Below are positions 7,260-15,578 of a stretch of DNA of 37,541 bases, piece by piece. This DNA comes from JANLSE01 sp038214135 (GTDB lineage Bacteria > Chloroflexota > Chloroflexia > Chloroflexales > Roseiflexaceae). The notes under the pieces were generated by a model that saw only the letters and a list, made by a program, of their open reading frames with translations, searched no databases and was not told where the DNA came from. The DNA lies in contig JBBQSD010000054.1 in NCBI GenBank assembly GCA_038214135.1, forward strand, positions 1 through 37,541, given 5' to 3'. A program made the translations under genes and the position numbers. Every line of letters starts with the position of its first letter. Within the stretch, counting starts at the first letter, position 1.

Positions 7260-8123
7260 TTATTCTTCTGGCCGTAGCGGGATTCCGAATGCTGCTCGGA
7301 AACTGTTCTCGCGGCGGATCATCTCGCGCAATGGATCGGGGCCGGTGGCTTCTGCACCAGCAGCGACGGGATCGCGCTCACGGGTTGATGGCGCAGTACC
7401 CGTTAGCATGGGCAGCATCTCAACCAGCGAACGGGCCAGCCCTGGGGCTGGTTTGCGCTTTTCGAGCTGTTCGATTGTGCCATTCGAACTCCACGGCTCG
7501 GGGCCATAGCGCAGTTCGATTTCCGAGCCAGGGCCGGGTGTGCCATCTGGCCGCACCGCCGCATCTTGTTCTGCGAGCGCACGCAATCCTTCGCCGCCGC
7601 TTTTGGCTTCCTCGATTTTGATCCGCTTTCCAGAGCGTGCGATTGCCTGAAGGAGTTCGCGCCCTGATGGTTGCTTGAACAGCCAGACAAAATCGAGCAA
7701 TGTTGCTAGCCGGAAGTTGCCATCACCCTTCAGATCAATATCGGTTGTCCCACCAACAAGGATATCGACAACCTCGTGCAGCCGATCATACACACTGGCT
7801 GTCACTGGCATATCGCGCTTTGGATCGTTGATTGCTGGAACAGGCTTGCCTTCACCAGCAATCAGCAACACGCCCAGCTTTGTGTCGCGGGTCGTGGGAG
7901 TGGCAGCAAGTTGAGCCAGTGCGCGCTGGGCCGTTTGATTGCCAGCCTGGGCCTGAACCGTGCGCAGTGCCTCTTGGCGTGCGCTTGCGGCGGTTGTGTG
8001 GGCCGGTGCGCCAGCTGCAAGCATACGCCGAGTGCTAGGAGTGGCCTCGGGTGGCACATCGATAGCACGGCGGCGGCGTAGTATCCGCCGAACCTGCTCC
8101 TGTGTTTGGGTTTTTTGGGTCAT
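7260..8123 (-). CDS. putative eCIS effector, M91 (NleD-like) peptidase fold with lost active site
   Basis: A 287-residue soluble protein. An N-terminal basic segment is followed by EALRTVQAQAGNQTAQRALA (residues 51-70), similar to the motif of the DUF4157 protein next door. The C-terminal half resembles M91/NleD-like effectors: LLDFVWLFKQPSGRELLQAI (142-161), GKRIKIEEA, GPGSEIELRYGP and the tail ENSFRAAFGIPLRPEE (272-287). In active M91 peptidases a HELxHA helix is expected about 40 residues before that tail; here the matching stretch reads ARSLVEMLPMLTGTA (230-244), without HExxH. The ATPase stop and this ATG are separated by 3 bases (TAAGGTATG), with GAGGG as ribosome site, so translation is probably coupled. 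Assignment to M91 is from memory of the family. Confidence 0.5.
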   Translation of the reverse strand: MTQKTQTQEQVRRILRRRRAIDVPPEATPSTRRMLAAGAPAHTTAASARQEALRTVQAQAGNQTAQRALAQLAATPTTRDTKLGVLLIAGEGKPVPAINDPKRDMPVTASVYDRLHEVVDILVGGTTDIDLKGDGNFRLATLLDFVWLFKQPSGRELLQAIARSGKRIKIEEAKSGGEGLRALAEQDAAVRPDGTPGPGSEIELRYGPEPWSSNGTIEQLEKRKPAPGLARSLVEMLPMLTGTAPSTRERDPVAAGAEATGPDPLREMIRRENSFRAAFGIPLRPEE

Positions 8124-8126
8124 ACC

Positions 8127-10307
8127 TTACCCTCGAGCGACGCCAATCCATTTCCCGAATTCGGTTTCAGTCACCAGCTTGCCAAGCTTCTGATATTCGC
8201 GTTTGATCGCCCGTACGATCTGGTTCATGCCAATCGATGTGCCATCCTCTGCCGAAAGATACGCAGAAAGCAGGGCGATGTTACGGATGTTGCCACCAGC
8301 CAGTTTGAATTGCTTGGCCAAGTAGCTCAGATCGACATCATCGGCGAGTGGCGCACTGCGCGGAAAGACTTTACGCCAGATCCGCATGCGATCCGGTTCC
8401 TCTGGGAAGGGGAAATCGATGGCAACGTGCAAGCGCCGAATAAAAGCATCATCGAGATTCTTGCGTAGGTTGGTTGCCAGAATGACGATGCCATCGTATT
8501 CTTCCATTTTCTGAAGCAGGTAGCCAACCTCAATATTGGCATAGCGATCGTGGGCATCCTTGACTTCGCTGCGCTTGCCGAACAGTGCATCGGCCTCATC
8601 GAAGAACAGAATCGCATTGGCCTCACGGGCCGCTGTAAAGACTTTATCGAGGTTTTTTTCGGTCTCGCCAATATATTTGCTCACCATGGTTGAGAGATCG
8701 ACCTTATACAGTTCGAGACCCAGATCGGCGGCAATGATCTCGGCGGCCATCGTTTTGCCGGTACCGGATTGCCCAGCAAACAGCACATTGACGCCCTTGC
8801 CCATAGCCAGATGTTTGTCGAAGCCCCACGATTCCAGAACGGTTCGGCGATGGCGCACCTGCACACAGATTTCACGCAGCATGGTGACTTGATCGAGCGG
8901 CAGCACGATATCATTCCAGGCATAGGTTGCGTTGATTTTATGTGCCAGGGTATCGAGGCGACCGCTTGATTGTGCGCGGCAGGCGGCATACAGTTCGGCC
9001 ATACCGAGTGGTTGATCGCGCCAGCGGGCCAGTGCGCGAGCCATATCGACGGCATCGCGGATCTGGCCGCCCGAAAGCCGGAAGGTACTGGCGAGTGCGG
9101 CGAGTGCAGCCTGATCGGGTGCATCATTGGCCAGACGTTCGCTCCAGATCCGCTCACGATCCGTATAGGAGGAGGCGGGCAGTTCGATCCGCAGATAGAG
9201 CGCATGCCGAAGGGCACCACGAGCCTCCCATGACTGATCCAGCGCCAGGAACGAACGGCCAGTAAATTCATCGAGTGCTGCCAGGAATGCTTGCCGCCAT
9301 GCGCCAGCGCCCTCTGGTTGGGCCGCTTCTGGCGGCGGAGTTAGCAGGAAGCCAGCTCCCTGCCAGAGAATTGCGGCACCCTGAAGTGTTGCCTCGCGCA
9401 ACGTCCGGCGCATGGCCTCGGTTGGAATCAGATCGCCCTCGCGCATGCGATCCAGGGCGACACTCAGCAATGGGATTTTTAGTTCGCCACAGATCGCTTC
9501 AGAGAGCGCTGCACGCCCGCTGCCATAGCTGCCTTGTAGGGCCAATACCAAGCCGCGCTGGTGCGATGTGACGACCTGATGGAGCCGTTCGCCCAATGCA
9601 TCGGCCAATATGATCTGGCTGAGCCTCCGTTCGGGGCGAGTCAGGCTGGCAAATGGGGCGATCTGTGGGTCGAGCGCTGCCTGGCCGAGTAATTCCGCAA
9701 CGATACGCTCATCAAGCTTGATAAAGCGGGCTGGTAGTGGTGCATGGCGCTGGCCATCCTCAAAGAGTTGCACCAGCCGATTGCGCATCAATGGCGCTTC
9801 GGGTGCGAATGCGGCCCGTGATTCTGCACGGCGGCCTGGATCGGGGCAGAGCATACGTAGGGCCAGATCAACCGTTGGGCGCTTTTTGGTGACATCATCC
9901 TGAATGTAGGCATACAGCCGTTCGTAGCGCAGATCGATCTCGGGTGCCAACCCAAGCATCAGAATATCCTGCTCAAAGTCGCTCAGACCAAACAGATGGG
10001 CCACACGAGTGATTGGTGAGCCAAACGAATGCCGCGATAATGCCATGCGTTCGGCGGCCAGATCAGCACGGCGGGCGGTGAGATCAGGGGCATATGGCGG
10101 TGGTGCCGCTGCTAAGATCTCGACTTCCGCATCTGGAACATACAGGCCACGGTATTCATCATCGGCCAGCGGGCCAAAGGTGTGGCGAGTAACGGCGATC
10201 TGCCAGGCGATCAGTCGATGAAGCCAGCCCATAAGTGCGCGCACATGGGCATCGGCGCGATCGGTAGCCGCCAATGACTCAATCTCGATATCGGTATCTG
10301 AAAGCAT
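8127..10307 (-). CDS. Pvc15/Afp15-like AAA+ ATPase
   Basis: A 726-residue protein with the two-part architecture of eCIS ATPases. Residues ~1-230 are a helical N-terminal region. A degenerate first P-loop, LQGSYGSGRAALSEAI, follows near residue 265. A complete AAA+ module has VLFAGQSGTGKTMAAEII (Walker A, ~510), ILFFDEADALFGKR (Walker B, ~567), sensor/arginine-finger region LATNLRKNLDDAFIRRL and a C-terminal lid. In PVC and Afp the homologue is needed for assembly or stability of particles. I start it at the ATG at 10307, six bases after GAGAGG; upstream ATGs at 10385 and 10370 lack a site. It leads the module and is followed after 3 bases by the putative effector. Confidence 0.85.
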   Translation of the reverse strand: MLSDTDIEIESLAATDRADAHVRALMGWLHRLIAWQIAVTRHTFGPLADDEYRGLYVPDAEVEILAAAPPPYAPDLTARRADLAAERMALSRHSFGSPITRVAHLFGLSDFEQDILMLGLAPEIDLRYERLYAYIQDDVTKKRPTVDLALRMLCPDPGRRAESRAAFAPEAPLMRNRLVQLFEDGQRHAPLPARFIKLDERIVAELLGQAALDPQIAPFASLTRPERRLSQIILADALGERLHQVVTSHQRGLVLALQGSYGSGRAALSEAICGELKIPLLSVALDRMREGDLIPTEAMRRTLREATLQGAAILWQGAGFLLTPPPEAAQPEGAGAWRQAFLAALDEFTGRSFLALDQSWEARGALRHALYLRIELPASSYTDRERIWSERLANDAPDQAALAALASTFRLSGGQIRDAVDMARALARWRDQPLGMAELYAACRAQSSGRLDTLAHKINATYAWNDIVLPLDQVTMLREICVQVRHRRTVLESWGFDKHLAMGKGVNVLFAGQSGTGKTMAAEIIAADLGLELYKVDLSTMVSKYIGETEKNLDKVFTAAREANAILFFDEADALFGKRSEVKDAHDRYANIEVGYLLQKMEEYDGIVILATNLRKNLDDAFIRRLHVAIDFPFPEEPDRMRIWRKVFPRSAPLADDVDLSYLAKQFKLAGGNIRNIALLSAYLSAEDGTSIGMNQIVRAIKREYQKLGKLVTETEFGKWIGVARG

Positions 10308-10447
10308 GCAGATCCTCTCAGCAAGAGAACAAGAGAGTATCAGATGCTCGTTCTCGTGTTCAGTTGCCATAGAACAGGCGAACAAGCGGAACAGCGTTCC
10401 ATGTTTCCTTGTTTTCTCGATCAGCCTAGTTCTGATGGAGCAGTATG

Positions 10448-10476
10448 ATCTTACACTATTGATCGCGAGACTTCAA
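10448..10476 (-). promoter_or_regulatory. possible promoter of the eCIS-like module
   Basis: On the minus strand TTGAAG (10476-10471) is followed after 17 bases by TAAGAT (10453-10448). This would give a leader of about 135 bases. The remainder of 10308-10628 holds repeats R1 and R2 and no gene. Confidence 0.35.
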
Positions 10477-10539
10477 TAGGTACAGATGATTCGATGAGAC
10501 ATATGTTTTGTACGCAATGTCGCACTGCCAATAATAAAC

Positions 10540-10563
10540 GTAGGGGCGGTTCCCGAACCGCCC
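10540..10563. repeat. palindromic repeat R1
   Basis: GTAGGGGCGGTTCCCGAACC followed by GCCC; a variant of the R1 family with CCC at the centre. Confidence 0.8.
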
Positions 10564-10593
10564 ACCAATGACAGACAATGTTGCGCCATTGCG

Positions 10594-10629
10594 GGCCGTA
10601 GAGACGCAAGATGTTACGTCTCTACGGCC
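10594..10629. repeat. palindromic repeat R2 abutting the substrate-binding protein stop
   Basis: A 13-bp stem GGCCGTAGAGACG / CGTCTCTACGGCC around a 10-base loop. Its last base is the first base of the stop codon (10629-10631, minus strand) of the upstream substrate-binding gene, so it is well placed as terminator or 3' stabiliser. Confidence 0.8.
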
Positions 10630-12767
10630 TACGGAACCTGTTGAATTGAGAGATAGCGTTCAATCGGCACACCAATTGGTGTCAGAACATATCCGGCAAT
10701 ACGCGGCTGGATGAGAACAAAATTGCGCGTGTGATCGAGAAAAATCGCCGCTGTATCATCCACAATCATCTGTTCGGCCTGTTGATACAGTACCAGCCGC
10801 TGTGTGATATTCGGTTCGATCCGTGCGCGCTCAAGCAGTGTGTCGAGCGCTGCATTGCTATAACCACCCAGGTTCTGTTGTGCGCCAGAATGGAAGAGTG
10901 CATCGGCAAAATTCTCGGGATCGGGATAATCGGCGCACCATCCATAGGAAAAGAGTTGGCCGTGGCGTCCGGCGTGCATGGATTCTTCCCAGCGGCTTGG
11001 TTCAAGGTTTTCGAAGCGAATCGTGACGCCAAGATGTTGTTGCCACATCTGTGCTAGTGCAGCTTGATTGCCACTAATATCGCTGCCATACCCAGAACTC
11101 GTAAAGATGATCGGTGGTAATGCCTGGCCGCCATAGCGCGATTCAGCCAATAGTTTGCGGGCTGTTTGCGGATCAAATTGTTGGCCGCGTAGATCGGCCC
11201 GATAGCCTGGCAATGCTGGTGGGTATAATCCCTGTGCTGGAATGACATTCCCCTGGGCGAGTTCCGCCAATCGGGATCGATCAATTGCTTGGGAAAAGGC
11301 CTGGCGTACCTTCAGATCATCAAATGGCGGTTGGTGCGAATCAAGCCCAATATAGTTGGTACACATGCTGGTAGCTTCGCGCAACTGGCCATACCAGGGG
11401 CCTTTTGGATCACGGGCGCGGTCGAGTGCAAACCCGCCAATGCCAGTCCAATCCAGATCACCAGTTTCGTATAATCGCAGTGCAGCTCCGGCATAGAGTT
11501 GTTCGATCACATATGGAATCTTCGGGAGATCGCCATAGAACGCCTGGAAGCGCTGATAGATGCGAACCTTGCCAGCATCCCAGCGGATGAGCTGGTAGGG
11601 GCCGGTGCCATTTGGCGTGCGATACCACTCTGGGCCAGTCGCAATATTGGCATGATCGACAACAAAGGCTGTCAGGTAGGTTAGCTTCATCACAAAATAG
11701 GGTTTGGCTGCGTCGATCCGCACTTCAAGCGTGTGTTGATCGATTGCCCGCAGCCCGCTGATGTTCGTGGCGGTGCCTGCATGCCGTTCGGCAAGGCCGA
11801 CAATATCACCAAGGTAGGTTAACACACTATTCGAGTCGGTCTGTGGGTCTGCAGCCCGATCCCATGAATAGATCACATCATCGGCGGTGACCGGGCGGCC
11901 ATTATGGAAGCGCGCATTCGGGTGCAGATGGAAGGTGTACACGGTTCCATCCGCCGAGACATCCCAGGATTCGGCCAGATCCGGGGCGAGCTGCATGGCG
12001 GGTGTGAAGCTGACCAGGCCACTATAGATCAGGCGACCACCACCAGCGTGCGCTGGATCATAGCTGCGCGGGTTATCCGATTCGCCGCCAAGATCGAGGA
12101 GCGCCTGATCTTCGGGAATGCCATAGCGCAATGGCGAACTGAGCTTGAGGCTCTGCACAAGCTGGGTAAGTTCTGTTCGGCGTTGATCAATCGCTTCGGG
12201 CACACCATACTGGAATATGGTGATGAGTTGCCGTCCGTGCAGTGCGCTTGTCATCACAAATTGCAGCGTCTCGCCAGCGCGATTGGCCTGATATTCACTG
12301 ACCCAGGTGGCCTTGCCATCGTTCAGGTGGTCTGATTTCTCGCTGATCAACTGAATATCGTTGAGGCCATTCAGCCCATTGGCGTGGGCGGCCCTGGCGG
12401 ATTCCTCCAGCGATTGATTGGTGGGATTGGTGTTGACATACAGCAGTGTGAACACATCCCGTTCTGTTGGGTAGAACCAGGCCAGATCGCCATCGCGCTC
12501 GCCATTGGCTGTTTCCCAATTGGATGGATAGTTCAGGATTATTCCATTCTCCGGGTTTGTGTAGCGCCCCGCAGATGCCTTTGATTCTGGCCGTAGCGTC
12601 GCGGTTGGGAATGTCGGCGGATATGTCTTGGTCGGTGCTGGCTTGGTTGTCGGCTTGGCATTTGGGGTCGCACTGATCGGGATCTGCGGCACGGCGGTTG
12701 GTGTGGCGTTTGGCGTTGCACAGGCCACCAATGCCAGCATGAGCAGCATGAATAGAGTTGTTCGCAT
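10629..12767 (-). CDS. lipoprotein peptide-binding protein (SBP family 5) with extra N-terminal domain
   Basis: A 712-residue exported lipoprotein. The signal peptide ends at LVAC (Cys16), followed by a Thr/Pro-rich linker. Residues ~45-205 form a PsbP/DUF1795-like unit (GRYTNPENGIILNYPSNWET...), not usual for this family. Residues ~215-710 are an oligopeptide/nickel-type binding protein: LAPDLAESWDVSADGTVYTF, HPNARFHNGRPVTADDVIYS, VRQAFSQAIDRSRLA, GWCADYPDPENFADALFHS. Such proteins capture peptides outside the membrane for an ABC importer; no permease or ATPase genes are nearby, so it may use a remote transporter or act as a sensor. Its ATG overlaps the stop of the metallopeptidase gene by one base (TAATG), which implies coupled expression. 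Confidence 0.85.
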   Translation of the reverse strand: MRTTLFMLLMLALVACATPNATPTAVPQIPISATPNAKPTTKPAPTKTYPPTFPTATLRPESKASAGRYTNPENGIILNYPSNWETANGERDGDLAWFYPTERDVFTLLYVNTNPTNQSLEESARAAHANGLNGLNDIQLISEKSDHLNDGKATWVSEYQANRAGETLQFVMTSALHGRQLITIFQYGVPEAIDQRRTELTQLVQSLKLSSPLRYGIPEDQALLDLGGESDNPRSYDPAHAGGGRLIYSGLVSFTPAMQLAPDLAESWDVSADGTVYTFHLHPNARFHNGRPVTADDVIYSWDRAADPQTDSNSVLTYLGDIVGLAERHAGTATNISGLRAIDQHTLEVRIDAAKPYFVMKLTYLTAFVVDHANIATGPEWYRTPNGTGPYQLIRWDAGKVRIYQRFQAFYGDLPKIPYVIEQLYAGAALRLYETGDLDWTGIGGFALDRARDPKGPWYGQLREATSMCTNYIGLDSHQPPFDDLKVRQAFSQAIDRSRLAELAQGNVIPAQGLYPPALPGYRADLRGQQFDPQTARKLLAESRYGGQALPPIIFTSSGYGSDISGNQAALAQMWQQHLGVTIRFENLEPSRWEESMHAGRHGQLFSYGWCADYPDPENFADALFHSGAQQNLGGYSNAALDTLLERARIEPNITQRLVLYQQAEQMIVDDTAAIFLDHTRNFVLIQPRIAGYVLTPIGVPIERYLSIQQVP

Positions 12768-14164
12768 TAACGGCCTCGCTTGGTTGTACGCAGCGATAGC
12801 AACCCGGCGATAATGCCAATACTGAGCAGGAGGCCAATGATCAGAGCAATAATCAACGCGCTGGTGCGATCAATCAGTGGCGCACGGGGTGGTACAGAGT
12901 TTGCCGTAGAGGGCAGCGAGTTTGGCACAACCACAGACGCTTGTGTTGGCATAATTACTGGGCTGGTTGTTGGTACTGTAGCGATTGCTGCCGATTGGAG
13001 CGCAAGCTGGATGGTTGGGATTGGTGAAGGAAGCGCTGTGGCCGTTGGTTCGACGCCAACATTCTGGCGTGGGTTTGCGCCGATCGATGCACGCCAGCGA
13101 TCCTCAAGCCCATCCAACCCAAAGCCATAGATATCGTGTAGCACTGGTTCGATGGCAGCACCTCCAGCGAGTTGATCAAAGACCTGTAGTAGTTTTTGTT
13201 GGCCATATTCGCTGATCAGATAACGGACAAGACTATAGGATTGGCTGTATGAGAGATCGGCTTGTTGTGGGTCTTCGGAAAAGCCGCCGCTGAGGCTGCG
13301 CACCGAGAGCAGCATGTCGTTTGCGCTGGCTGTGTTGAATTGTTCGAGTGCAGCAGCTTCTGGCCCGCCTTCACCATAGACGGCAATGCCCTCGTTCAGC
13401 CAGGTTGGGATGCTGGCAATGCACGAGAAGGCCCGATTGCCAACCAGCACATGGGTCAGTTCGTGGGCAGCGGTTCGTTTGCCCCAGGCGAGATCCTCGG
13501 GAGCAATGCCAATGATTGTCAGGTTATGCTCTGGATAGGCCAGCCCACCCGTCCAGCCTGGTTCGTATAGCACAGCCTCGCGCATTTCTGCGGAATTGGC
13601 ATAGATATACAGATTCACATCTCGATCCGGCACAACACCAGTGGTGTCGCCAAGCCGTTTGAGCGATTGTGCAGCAGAATCGAGCAGAGCGCGGGCAAAT
13701 GCCTGATCGCCCTGATACCAGTGCAGCATCAGCCGCCCGTTGGTAAGCGTCTTCCATTGGTGAATATCATCGAGCCAGGCAACCTGTTGCTGCTCACTCA
13801 GCACCTCGCCGCCATCGGCAGCTTTGGCCCGCCAGCGATACCAGATTGTCGCACCGGGCGGAAGCGAGCCAGAACGGCGCATATCCCAGGTCCAACTCAC
13901 ATCAGCAGTGTGTGCTGGTATAAATTCTGGGAAGGCCAGGGCGGTGACAAGCCCACAGGTGCGCTGGTTCACACCATATTCAAGCGTGATATCTTTGAGA
14001 TCGCTTGCAGCCTGGATCGTTGCCGTGAAGGTGATCGTCTGTGGAAAGTTTAGCGTTATTGCAGAATGTTCGATCACTGGTGGTGTGGCAGCATACACAG
14101 GGGTGGCTATGTTAATCAGGAGCACAAGGGCGATGAAGAGACGTGTGGTGGGTATGGAGTGCAT
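12767..14164 (-). CDS. membrane-anchored MA-family metallopeptidase
   Basis: A 465-residue protein with an N-terminal signal peptide (TRLFIALVLLINIATPVYA). A beta-rich domain (about 25-130) precedes the peptidase core, with TAAHELTHVLVGN (HExxH, about residue 232) and, some 25 residues later, WLNEGIAVYGEG, the typical MA-type pair. A Thr/Pro-rich linker leads to one C-terminal membrane segment (SALIIALIIGLLLSIGIIAG) and a basic end (RTTKRGR), so the enzyme would face outwards. I chose the ATG at 14164, preceded by GAGGAG. The coupled downstream gene encodes a peptide-binding lipoprotein, so the pair may release and bind peptides, which is inference from context. Confidence 0.8.
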   Translation of the reverse strand: MHSIPTTRLFIALVLLINIATPVYAATPPVIEHSAITLNFPQTITFTATIQAASDLKDITLEYGVNQRTCGLVTALAFPEFIPAHTADVSWTWDMRRSGSLPPGATIWYRWRAKAADGGEVLSEQQQVAWLDDIHQWKTLTNGRLMLHWYQGDQAFARALLDSAAQSLKRLGDTTGVVPDRDVNLYIYANSAEMREAVLYEPGWTGGLAYPEHNLTIIGIAPEDLAWGKRTAAHELTHVLVGNRAFSCIASIPTWLNEGIAVYGEGGPEAAALEQFNTASANDMLLSVRSLSGGFSEDPQQADLSYSQSYSLVRYLISEYGQQKLLQVFDQLAGGAAIEPVLHDIYGFGLDGLEDRWRASIGANPRQNVGVEPTATALPSPIPTIQLALQSAAIATVPTTSPVIMPTQASVVVPNSLPSTANSVPPRAPLIDRTSALIIALIIGLLLSIGIIAGLLSLRTTKRGR

Positions 14165-14227
14165 TGCGTTCTCCTCGGCCATAATATGTCATATGGTTGT
14201 ACACTGGTAGCGATGGCATCACATAGG

Positions 14228-14345
14228 GTAGGGGCGGTTCGCGAACCGCCCACCATGACGCAATGTTGGGCAGTGCGGGCGGTTCACGAGGTTCGCCTAC
14301 GTTGGCGGCACATATTTGGGCGAACACGAGGTTCGCCCCTACGCG
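14228..14345. repeat. cluster of R1-type palindromes between two genes
   Basis: A full R1 copy (14228-14251) is followed by hybrids containing GGGCGGTTCACGAGGTTCGCC (14277 on) and GGGCGAACACGAGGTTCGCC (about 14319 on). The 230-base gap holds these and a T/G-rich stretch (GTTCGTTTGTTCGTTTGTTC) related to repeat R4, but no gene. Confidence 0.75.
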
Positions 14346-14391
14346 GCCTGTTGTTCGTTTGTTCGTTTGTTCAGGGTACGGTTCTTGGTTC

Positions 14392-15426
14392 TCATTCATC
14401 GGTGGTGACCTTGCCAATAAACCGAAATGCACCAGGGGTAATACCCTGGCGGATGGCCAGTTCGCGGGCGAACACTTGCAGCGGGATCAGTGCATACAGG
14501 CTCGTACCGCCAGTCTCCGGGAGCGGAATTGTTTCGATATTCGCGTTAGGAGCAGGTGAACCGATCAATAACACCCGGCTGCCGTGGGACTGCAATTCGA
14601 TTGCCAATTTTTGATCGAGAGCGAGTGTTGGGCCAGGCGCTGCACACACAATTGCGCGATGACCAGGACCACTGATCTCAAGCGGCCCATGGCGGAACTG
14701 CGCGCTGCTCATGCCTTCCGCTGGCATCTTGGCAGTTTCTTTCAGCAGTAGCCCGCCGGAGAGCGCTGTTGCCAGTGCTGGCCCGCGCCCAACCAGCGTG
14801 ATCGGCCCTGGCGCAAACCATTCTGGAGCAAGATTGTTGATCTGTTCCTGTGCGGCAGTAGCAACCGTTCCTGCAGCAGCAACAGCTGGTTCAAGAAGCG
14901 CGGCTAGTTCGCGGGGTGTGGTTCCGACAATGCGTTCGGCCAGGATTGTGAGCGCCAGCAGTGCGGCGGAATAGGTTTTGGTTGCAACAGTTAGTTCTGG
15001 GCCAGCCCCGGTTGTGATCACCCAGTGGGCATTCTTGGCCAGGGTACTCTCGGCATTATTGGTGATCGCCAGAACGGAACCAGATGGGCGGCGATCAGCC
15101 AGCAGTCGCAGGGCTTCGACCGTCTCGCCGGATTGTGAGACGATCACAAGCAGCGTATCTGGCCCGATCTGCCCGCTCGCATAGTGCAGCAATTCCGATA
15201 GTTCAATCCAGATCGCGGCTAACCCGGCACCAAGCAGCCGTAGATAGGCAGGGTAGGCAGCAAAGAGCGAACTGCCCATGCCGGTGAGAATCATGCGGCG
15301 CGGGCGCATCTGTAGAATGCCCTGCACAGCAATATCGATGGCGCTTTCTGGATGCAGATGGTTCTGTAGCGCAGCAGCCAACATGCGTGGTTGGTCGAGA
15401 ATATCATCAAGAATATCGGTGGTCAT
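14392..15426 (-). CDS. SIS-domain sugar isomerase/deaminase-like protein
   Basis: A 344-residue protein of two SIS domains, like the isomerase half of GlmS and the FrlB/AgaS group. The first domain (about 30-165) contains ILTGMGSSLFAAYPAYLRLL and the phosphosugar loop VSQSGETVEALRLL. The second (about 195-335) contains TLVGRGPALATALSGGLLLKE, AEGMSSAQFRHGPLEI and the C-terminal FARELAIRQGITPG. It has no glutaminase domain, so ammonia or an amine would come from elsewhere, or it deglycates or deaminates an amino sugar phosphate. AAGGA lies six bases before the ATG. It stands alone between repeats; the substrate cannot be read from the sequence. Confidence 0.8.
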   Translation of the reverse strand: MTTDILDDILDQPRMLAAALQNHLHPESAIDIAVQGILQMRPRRMILTGMGSSLFAAYPAYLRLLGAGLAAIWIELSELLHYASGQIGPDTLLVIVSQSGETVEALRLLADRRPSGSVLAITNNAESTLAKNAHWVITTGAGPELTVATKTYSAALLALTILAERIVGTTPRELAALLEPAVAAAGTVATAAQEQINNLAPEWFAPGPITLVGRGPALATALSGGLLLKETAKMPAEGMSSAQFRHGPLEISGPGHRAIVCAAPGPTLALDQKLAIELQSHGSRVLLIGSPAPNANIETIPLPETGGTSLYALIPLQVFARELAIRQGITPGAFRFIGKVTTDE

Positions 15427-15479
15427 TGTTGGTCCTTGGGACAGGGTATCCCATATATGCGATCCGGGTTAAAGCAAAG

Positions 15480-15533
15480 CAGTTCTGCAGTTTTGTGGTT
15501 CTGGAGCTACTGAACAACGGAACTGCAGAACTT
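15480..15533. repeat. imperfect hairpin upstream of the SIS gene
   Basis: AGTTCTGCAGTT and its reverse complement AACTGCAGAACT lie about 30 bases apart in the gap between the PAS-STAS and SIS genes. It may end transcription of the PAS-STAS gene, though no T-run follows. Confidence 0.5.
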
Positions 15534-15578
15534 TCTGACGCAACCCGAAACTCGTTGCGAACTACCGAAATGTTGAAC

